A DNA stretch of 64,000 nucleotides from an uncultured Burkholderiales bacterium (GTDB lineage: Bacteria > Pseudomonadota > Gammaproteobacteria > Burkholderiales > Burkholderiaceae): positions 85,539 through 149,538 of the forward strand of contig CAMLJY010000008.1 of assembly GCA_946480465.1 (NCBI GenBank), given 5' to 3'. The position numbers and the translations under genes were made by a program. The notes under the pieces were generated by a model that was not told the DNA's origin, searched no databases, and worked only from the letters and a program-made list of their open reading frames with translations. Numbering within the stretch: position 1 is the first letter of the stretch; each line of letters opens with the position of its first letter. Below, piece by piece: positions 19,901-28,900 of the stretch.

Positions 19901-22900
19901 CATGTCAGCCGGGGTCTGGGCCGAGGCCGGCTCGGCCGGCCGGTCCGGCGCGCCATCCGTCGCCGCGGCTTCCCCGGGCCGCTGCGCCAGCGCGCGGGCC
20001 AGCGCTCGAGGCTGCGTGCGGCCCAGCCAGCCCGCGAAGGCGGCCAGCGTCGGATGTTCGTAGAAGACGGAGGGGTCCAGCGCTTCTGTCTTGCCGGCGC
20101 GGTTCAAGGCCTCGTCGACGCGCCGCAGGATCTGCGCCAGCATGATCGAGTCGACGCCGTAGTCCGGGAAAGGCGTGTCCGGGTCCAGCGAGGCCGGCGC
20201 CACCATCAGCTCCTTCGCGAACAGCGACGCCAGCCAGGCGACGGCATCGCCGGTGGCAGGCGCCGCCGTGATATCCGTCGAGGCCACCGCCGCGGCCGGT
20301 GCCGCCACGCGCGCCGGTGTGGCCGGCGCGGCGCGCGCCATCAACCGCCGCGGCTGCCAGCCGGCCTCGGCCACCAGCGCGGGCAGCACCACCGGGCCCG
20401 GCCGCTGCGCGATCACCTGGTCGAGCAGGCGCAGGCCTTCCGCGTCGGTCAGGCTCAACAGACCGGTCTGGCGGTAGGCCGCGGTCGTCGCCTCGCCCAT
20501 GCCGGTGTCCTTCCACGACGGCCACTGGATGCTGACGATGGGCAGTTGCGCGGCGCGCGCCTGGGCCACGCAGTCCATGCAGGTGTTGGCGGCCACGTAG
20601 TCACTCTGCCCTGCGCCCAGCGACGGCACGGCGGCGGACACGGACGAGAACAGCACGACGAACTGCAGCGGCTCGTCCTGCAGGCCGGCCAGCAGCGCGT
20701 CGAGGCCGCTGACTTTGGGCGCCATCACCTTCTGGAACTCGGCCAGCGGCTTGCGCACGAAGGCCGGGTTGTTCCAGTCGTTGCTGCCGGCGGCATGCAG
20801 CAGGCCGCCGATGCGGCCGAGCCGCCCGGACACCTGCTGCACCGCAGCCCGCACCGCGCCAACGTCGTCCAGCGGCAGCGCCAGCGTCTCGACCTGCGCG
20901 CCCTGCGCTTCCAGCCGTTGCACCGCTTCCACCTTGCGTGCCAGCGCCCCGCCCGCGGCCAGCAGCGCCGGCCAGCCGGCGCGCGGCGGCAGCGCGTCGC
21001 GCCCGCACAGCACCAGCTTGCGCACCCCGTGCCGGGCGACGAAATGTTCGGCACACAAGAGGCCGATGCCGCGCGTGCCGCCGGTGATCCACAGCACGCG
21101 GTCGGCCGCGAAGCCCAGCGGCGCCGGCTCGGCCAGCGGCGGCTGCGGCTGCAGCTCGGCCACATGCCGCCGTCCGGCGCGGAATGCGACCTCGGCCTCG
21201 TCGCCGCCATGCGCCCACTCGGCGGCCACTTGCGCCGCGGCCAGGTCGTCGGCCGCGGCCGGGTCCAGGTCCAGGTGGCGCGAGCGCAGGCGCGGGTATT
21301 CGGCCTGCAGCATCCGGAACAGCCCGGCGCGTTCGGCACCGGCCAGGTTGATGGCATCGCCAGCGGCAACGGCCGCGAGGCCGCGCGTGACGCCCAGCAG
21401 CAGCGCCGGTCTGGCCGAAGACTGCAGGCGCGCCACCAGCCGCTGCAGCAGCGGCAGCCAGGTGGCCCAGCTGGCCGCGGTGGGGCGATCGCGGCCGCAG
21501 CCCAGCAGGTCGATGCAGCCGGCGATGGCCGGCGCGGCCTCGGCCACGGAGTCCAGTTCGGCCAGCAGCGCCTGCACCGCGGCCGCGTCGCCCACGTCGA
21601 GCACGCGGCCCTGCGGGAAGCGGTCCTGCAGGCGGCGCGCCAGCGGCAGCGTCGCGGCGTCGGCCAGCAGCAGCACCGGGTCGGGGATGGCGGCGGAAAC
21701 GGCCTGCGGCGCAGCGGCGGCGGCGACCCAGGCCTTCTTCAGCAGCACCGGCAGCCGGCCGGCCGGCGCGGCGCCCGGGGCGGGGCCGGCCACGGGTGGC
21801 TTCAGGTCCGGCCAGTGCCGCTCGCGCGCGAAGGGATAGCCGGGCAGGCTGATGCGCCGCGGCTGCGGGCGGCCGGCGTGCAGCAGGCGCCAGTCGACGT
21901 CCGCGCCCTTGACCCACAGCGCCATCACCTTGCCGAGCTGGCCGCGGCCGATCCAGCGGCCCACGGTCTCCTGCAGTTCACGCGGGTCGAACAGCGCCAG
22001 CGTCTCGTCCTTGCGGGCCACGCGGCCCCACAGCACGTCGGGCGACGATTCACCGGCCAGGAAGCGCTCCAGGCGTTCGGCCAGCACCGCCAGCGAGCCG
22101 GCGCGGATCGCGAGCCGCTCGTCCCAGGCGTCGCGCCCCAGTTGCAGCGTGAAGGCGATGCGGGGCAGGTCCTGGTCGTTGAAGCGCGGCTCGCTGCCGC
22201 CGGCGCTGAGCCGCCGGCCCTCGCGCAGGGCCGCCAGCAGCTGGCTGGCCGCGTCTTTCAGGCGTTGCTGGTTCTTCGCCGACAGCACGACCACCTGCTC
22301 GGCGACGGGCGCCTCGTCAGCGGCCGGCACGGCCGGCGCCACGTATTCCTCGAACACCACGTGCGCATTGGCGCCGCCGAAGCCGAACGAGCTGACGCCC
22401 GCGCGGCGCGGCAGCGCCTGCCCGGCGGCATCGGCGATGGCCGGCCAGGGCCGCGTCTGGTCCACCACGTAGAACGGCGTGCCCTGCAGCTGGATGTAGG
22501 GGTTGAGCTGCTCGCAGTGCAGGCTCCTGGCCAGCGTGCGGTGCTGCAGCTGCAGCAGCACCTTGATGGCGCCGCCGACGCCCGCCGCCAGTTCCAGGTG
22601 GCCCATGTTGCTCTTGGCCGAACCGATGCCGCAGTGCGCTTCGGCCACGCGTTCATCGCCGCTGGCGCGGTAGAGATCCTTGAAGGCGATCTTCAGGCCG
22701 TTGACTTCGACCGGGTCACCCAGTTCGGTGCCGGTGCCGTGCGCCTCGATGTAGCCGATGCTGCGCGGGTCGAGGCCAGCATCGGTGTAAACGGTTCGCA
22801 GCAGCTCGGCCTGGGCCTTCGGGTTCGGCGCGGTCAGCGAATTGGCACGGCCGCCGTGGTTCTCGCCACTGCCGCGCACCAGGCCGTAGATGGGGTTGCC

Positions 22901-25900
22901 GTCGCGCTCGGCGTCGGCGAGCTTCTTCAGGAACAGGATGCCCACGCCTTCGCCACGCGCATAACCATCGGCCTGCGCGGAGAAAGTCTTGCAGCGGCCG
23001 TCCACGCTGAGCATGCCGGCTTTACGGAAGCTGACGTGGCCGTCGGGCCCGATCAGCGTGTTGACGCCGCCGACCAGCGCCATGTCGCACTGCCCGGCAT
23101 GGATGGCATTGACCGCGCGGTGAATGGCGACCAGCGACGACGAGCACGCGGTGTCCACCGCCTCGCTGGGGCCGCTGACATCGAGCAGGTAGCTCATGCG
23201 GTTGGGACCCAGCGACGAACTGCGGCCAGTGGGCAGGAAGGCGTCGCAGGGCACGCCCGACTGCGCCAGCAGCGCGCCGTACTCGCTGACCGAGGTGCCG
23301 ACGAAGATGCCGGTGCGCGTGCCGGCAAGCGAGCGCGCGCTGTGGCCGGCGTCTTCCACCGCATGCCAGATGGCCTGCATCAGCAGGCGCTGCATGGGGT
23401 CCATGTACAGCGCCTCGCGCGGCGAGATGCCGAAGAACAGCGGGTCGAATTCGGCCACGCTGTCGATGAAGCCGCCCCACCTGACGTCGGTCTTGTTGCC
23501 GGGCTCGGCCGGGCTGCCGAGGATGGCGCGCCAGTCCCAGCGTTCGGCCGGGATCTCGGAGATGCAGTCGCGGCCGTTGACCAGGTTGGCCCAGTACTCG
23601 TGGACGTCGCGCGCCATCGGCAAGCGCGCGCTCATGCCGACGACGGCGATGGGTTCCGCCTGTCCGGCGGGAGCGGCGGCGGGCCGCTGCGCGGGCACTG
23701 CCGCGGGTTGGGGTTGGACCGGGGGCCGGGCCGGCGCGGCCGGCGCGGACACTACGGCGGCCACGCTCGCCTGCGGTGGCGTTTGCGGTGGCGTTTGCAG
23801 TAGCACCTGCGGCTGCGGCTGTGCTTGCGTGTGCGGCCCTGGCTGCGTCGGCATCAGCGTCGGCGTCGGCATCTGCGCCGGCATCAGCGTCTGGGCAGGC
23901 GGCTGCGGCTTCACGGCAGCGGCCGCGCCGATTTCCGCATAGTCCTGCGCCAGCAGGCCGGCAAAGCTGCGCAGCGTCGGGTGCTCGAAGAACACCGTGG
24001 GGTTGATCGCGCGGCTCGACTGGATGCGGTACTGCTTGTTCAGCGTGTTGGTCAGCTCGGTCAGCGTGATCGAGTCGAAGCCGTAGGCGCTGAGTTCCTT
24101 GTCGAGGTCGATCTCGTCGGCACCGATCTTGAGGATGTGGGCGACCACCGGCGTCAGTTCGGCCAGCACGGCGTCGAAGCGCGCGCTGGGGTCGTCCGGT
24201 TCGGCATCGCGGGGCGGGGCGGTCTGCGGCATGGGGGGCATTTCCACGATCGGGAGGGCGGGTGGCACGGGGGCCGCGGGAGCACGCACGGTGCCGGTGT
24301 CTTCGAGCCAGCGCCGCAGGGCGCCGGCATCGCCTTCGAGCACCATCAGCTGCGGCCGCTGCAAGGCGAGCGCGGCATGGAAGGCACGCAGCGCGGTGCT
24401 GGTGCGCATCGGCACCAGGCCGGCCTGCGCACGCATGCGCTCGGCGGTGGCCGGGTCGATGGCCATGCCGCCGTCCTGCCACAGCGGCCAGTTGATGGAA
24501 ATCAGCGGACTGCGGTGCGCATCGGCCGCGGCATGGGCGCAGGCGTCGAGCCAGGCGTTGGCCATCGCGTAGTCGGCCTGGCCCGCATTGCCGATGCCCG
24601 AGGCGATCGACGAGAACAGCGCCAGAAAGTCGAGGTCCAGGCCGCGGGTGGCGTCGGCCAGGTTGGCGAGGCCGCTCACCTTGGGCGGCAGCACCTGTGC
24701 CAGCTCTGCGGCGGTCTTGCGGCGCAGGTAGTTGTCACGCAGCACGCCGGCGCAGTGCAGCACGCCGGTCAGGCGGCCGTGCACGCGCAGGATGTCCTGC
24801 ACCAGCGCCTGTACGTCACCGGCGCGCGCCACGTCGATGGCGCGGTAGTCCAGGTGCACGCCGGCGGGGCGGCGCGCCGCCGACTGGAACGCGCGCAGGC
24901 GGTCCGCCAGGCGCTCGTCCAGCGGCGACCGGCCGGTCAGCACCACGGTCACCGTGTCCAGCTGCGACAGGATCTCGCGCACGAACAGCGCGGCCAGCGC
25001 CCCGGCACCGCCGGTGACCAGGTAGACGCCACGCTGCTTCCACGGCAGCGCAGGCGCGCCGTCGGCCAGGGCGGCTTCGGTCCAGCACATCACCTCGCGC
25101 CGGCCATCGCGGTAGCGCAGGTGCAGGTCGGCCGCGGCGCGCGCGCCCTCGTCGACCTGCCGCGCCAGCTCGCCGGCCGGCGCGCCGGGGTCGACCTCGA
25201 TCACCTGGCCGCGCCACTTCGGGTGCTCGGCATGCACCGTCTTGATGAGGCCGGTCAGCGCCGATGCCGGACCCTGCGGCACGACGAACTGCAGCAGCGC
25301 GCGGCCGCGTGCGCCGGCGCGTTCCTCAAGCAGCCGCTGCACCAGGGCCAGGGCCTCGGCCGCCAGCGTCTCGAAGGCCGCCGGGCCCGAGGCCGGCTGC
25401 AGGGCCAGCGCCACGATGCGCGCCGACGGCAGCCGGGCCTCGAACGCCGGCACCGAGCCGGCACCGCACAGCACGACGACATGCTGCTCGAAGGCCTCGG
25501 CCGCCGGTGTGCCGGCGCCACCTTCCCGCCAGTCGGCGCGCAGCAGCAGCACGTCGGTGGCGGCCGGTGCGGGTGCTGCGGCGGCCCCGGTGGCCTCCAC
25601 AGGCTCCGCCGGCGCTGCCGGGCGCGCCGCGCCGGCCACCGCCAGGTCCTTCTCGACCACGCGGAACGCGAAGCCCTTGAAGCGCACGCAGACCATGCCG
25701 GCGTCGTCGCACAGGTCGATGTCGTACTTGTAGGTGGGGCCGCGGGCCGGGCCACGGCCGGGCGCGCCCTGCGCCGGCCGCGCCAGGGCCCACATTTCCT
25801 CCTGGCAGCTGCCCAGCACCTCCAGCTCGTCCAGCGCGAACGGCAGCGCCAGCGGCGTGCGGCCGGCCTCCTGCCAGTTCGCCATCAGCGGCGGCGCGGT

Positions 25901-28900
25901 GTGCACCGCGGCGTCCATCGGCGTCGGGTGCAGCACGAAGCGCTCGGGCGCGTCGGACAGCCCGTCGGGGATGGTGATGTGCGTCAGCACCTGCGGCACG
26001 CCGGCGCCGTCCATGCCGAGGTGGTAGCGGTCGATGCCGCGGAAGCCGCGGCCCAGGTCGGCGCCGCGCTCCTTCATCGCCTCGAAATGCTGGTCCGCGT
26101 CGAGCACGGCATGGCCACATTCCGCGCGCAGCGCCGCGAGGTCCAGCGTCGGGATGGCCGACGGCGCACGCAGCAGCACCAGGCCCTGGCTGTGCACCAC
26201 CTCGTCCCGGTCGCCGGGCCCCGCGGTGCTGAAGATGCGGAAGGCAATCTCGTCCTCGGCCTCGACCGCCAGGCTGATGTGCACCACCGCGGGCTCGCCA
26301 TCGTCCGGGCAGGCGATGGGGCGCATCCACACCACGTTGCGGATCAGCAGCGAACGGGCTTCGGCCTGCACGCCGCAGGCTTCCTTGACCGCGGCGCGCA
26401 CCATCTCGAGGTGGCCCACGCCGGGCAGCACCTTGCGGCCCTTGATCAGGTGCTGGGCGAAGAAGAACTCCTCGCCGCTGAAACGCGAGCTGTAGCGGTG
26501 GCCCGACGTCAGCGTGCTGGTGTTCCGGTGCAGCAGCGGGTGCAGGTTGGGCTGCGGCAGCGGCTGGCCGTGCTCGGCCGGCCCACGCGCCTTTTGCGCG
26601 TCATCCCGGTCCGCCACCGGCAGCCAGAAGGACTTCTGCTCGAAGGGATAGGCGGGCAGGCTGATCCGGCGCGGCCGCCGCGCCGGGTCCACGCCCGCAT
26701 GCACGGACCGCCAGTCGAAGGCCAGTCCGCGCACCCACAGCGGCAGCAGCTCGGTGAACCGGCCGGCCGCGGCCTGCTGCCGCAGTGCCGGCAGGCGATC
26801 GGGCTCGGCCAGCGCGGCGGCCACCGCTTCGTCGTTGCGCCGCGCCTGGCCGCGGAAGGCACCGTCGGCGGCCTGCGCCGGCCCCGCGGCCAGCTGGGCC
26901 GCGAGCGCATGGCGCAGTTCACCCAGCGTCGACACGGCGACCGCGAACCGGTGCTCCATCGGCTCACGCCCCACCTGCAGCGTGTACGCGATGTCGGCCA
27001 GCGCCAGGTCGGCCTGCTCGGGCCGCGCGAGAAAGTCGTGCAGCTGGCGCACCCGCGCCAGCAGGCGCGTCGCGCTGCGGGCCGACAGCAGCACGGCAAC
27101 CGGACCGCCGCCCGCTTCACGCACCGCGCGGGGGGCGGCGTGCTCCTCCAGCACCACGTGCGCGTTGGTTCCGCTGAAGCCGAAGGAGCTGATCGCCGCG
27201 CGCCGCCGCTGGTCCGCCGGCACGGTCCAGGGCCGGCCGCGGTCGGCGACATAGAACGGCGAACGCGCCAGGTCGATGTGCTCGTTCAGGCGCTCGAAGT
27301 GGATGGTGGGCGGCAGCTGCCGGTGCCGCAGCGCCAGCAGCAGCTTGATGAAGCCGGCGATGCCCGCCGCGGCCAGCAGGTGGCCGATGTTGCTCTTGAC
27401 CGAACCGATGGCGCAGTAGCCGGTGTCCGACGTGAATTCACCGAACGAACGCGCCAGGCCTTCGATCTCGATCGGGTCGCCCAGGCGCGTGCCGGTGCCG
27501 TGGGCCTCGATCAGCTGGATCTGCCGCGGGTCGATGCCGAAGCGGCGGTAGGTGTCCTGCAGCAACCGGGCCTGCGACAGCGGGTTCGGCGCCGTGATGC
27601 CGTTGGTCTTGCCGTCCTGGTTGACGCCCCAGCCGCTGATCACGCCGATGATGTTGTCGCCGTCGCGCTCGGCGTCGTCCAGGCGCTTCAGCAGCACCGC
27701 GCCGACCCCTTCGCCGGGCACGAAGCCGTTGGCGCGCTGGTCGAAGCTGTGGCAGCGGCCGTCGGGCGACAACATGCCGGCCTTGCTGGTCATGATGTGC
27801 AGGTCAGGCCCGGCGAGCACGTTGACGCCGCCGGCCAGCGCCAGGTCGCTGGTGCCCAGCACCAGGCTGTCGCAGGCCGAGGCCAGCGCCACCAGCGACG
27901 ACGAGCAGGCCGTGTCGATCGACAGGCAGGGGCCCTGCAGGTCCAGCAGGTAGGCGATCTTGGCGGCCAGGATCGAGATCGCGCGGCCCATGAAGTTCTG
28001 GGCGTTCAGGTCCTCGCGCCGGATGTCCTGGCCGTAGTCGCCCGAGGTGCAGCCGACGAACACGCCGCAGCGGCTGCCCGCCAGCGCCGCGGGGTCGTGG
28101 CCGGCGTCCTCGAAGCAGTGCCACGCGGCCTGCAGGAACAACCGCTGCTGCGGGTCGGTCCACTCGGCCTCGCGCGGCGAGATGTTGAAGAACAGCGGGT
28201 CGAACTCGGCAACGCCTTCCAGCGCGCCCATCCACTTCGAATAGGTCTTGCCCGGTGCGTCGGGGTCGGCGTCGAAGTGGCGCTGCAGGTCCCAGCGCCC
28301 AGGCGGGATTTCGGTGATGCAGTCGCGGCCCTCGGCCAGGTTGCGCCAGTACGCGTCCAGGTCGCGCGCCTGCGGGAACTGGCCGGACATGCCGATGACG
28401 GCGATGCGCGGCGTGCCGCCGGCGCGTGGCGCGTCGGCCGGCGCCGGCTGCGCGGCCGGCAGCGGCTGGGCGGCCGCGGGCGCGGGCGCCGCCGTGGGAA
28501 CCTCCGGCGCGGCCGCCTCGGCCGGACCAGGCGCCACCGGCGCGACCGCCGCCATCGACGCCATCGGCGGGCTGGTCAGCGCCGGCCTGATAACGTGCAG
28601 GATGCTCGGCCGTTCAGCCTCGGCCTGGGCCTTCGCCGGCTCGGCAGGCGCGGTGTCGGGCGTGGCGCTGCCGCCGCCCGCAGCGAAGGCGCCGGCCTGC
28701 AGGCCTTCCTGCAGCACGTGCCGTGCGAAGTCGTCCAGCGTCGGGTGGCTGTAGACCTTGGTGGCGCCGATCGCGAGCCCGTAGCGGTCGTTGATGCGGC
28801 GCACCCAGTTCACGCCGGTGATCGAATCGAGGCCGATGTCGATGAACTTCTGGCCGTCGTCGATCGCCGACGGGTCCAGGTACAGCTCCTCGGCCAGCAG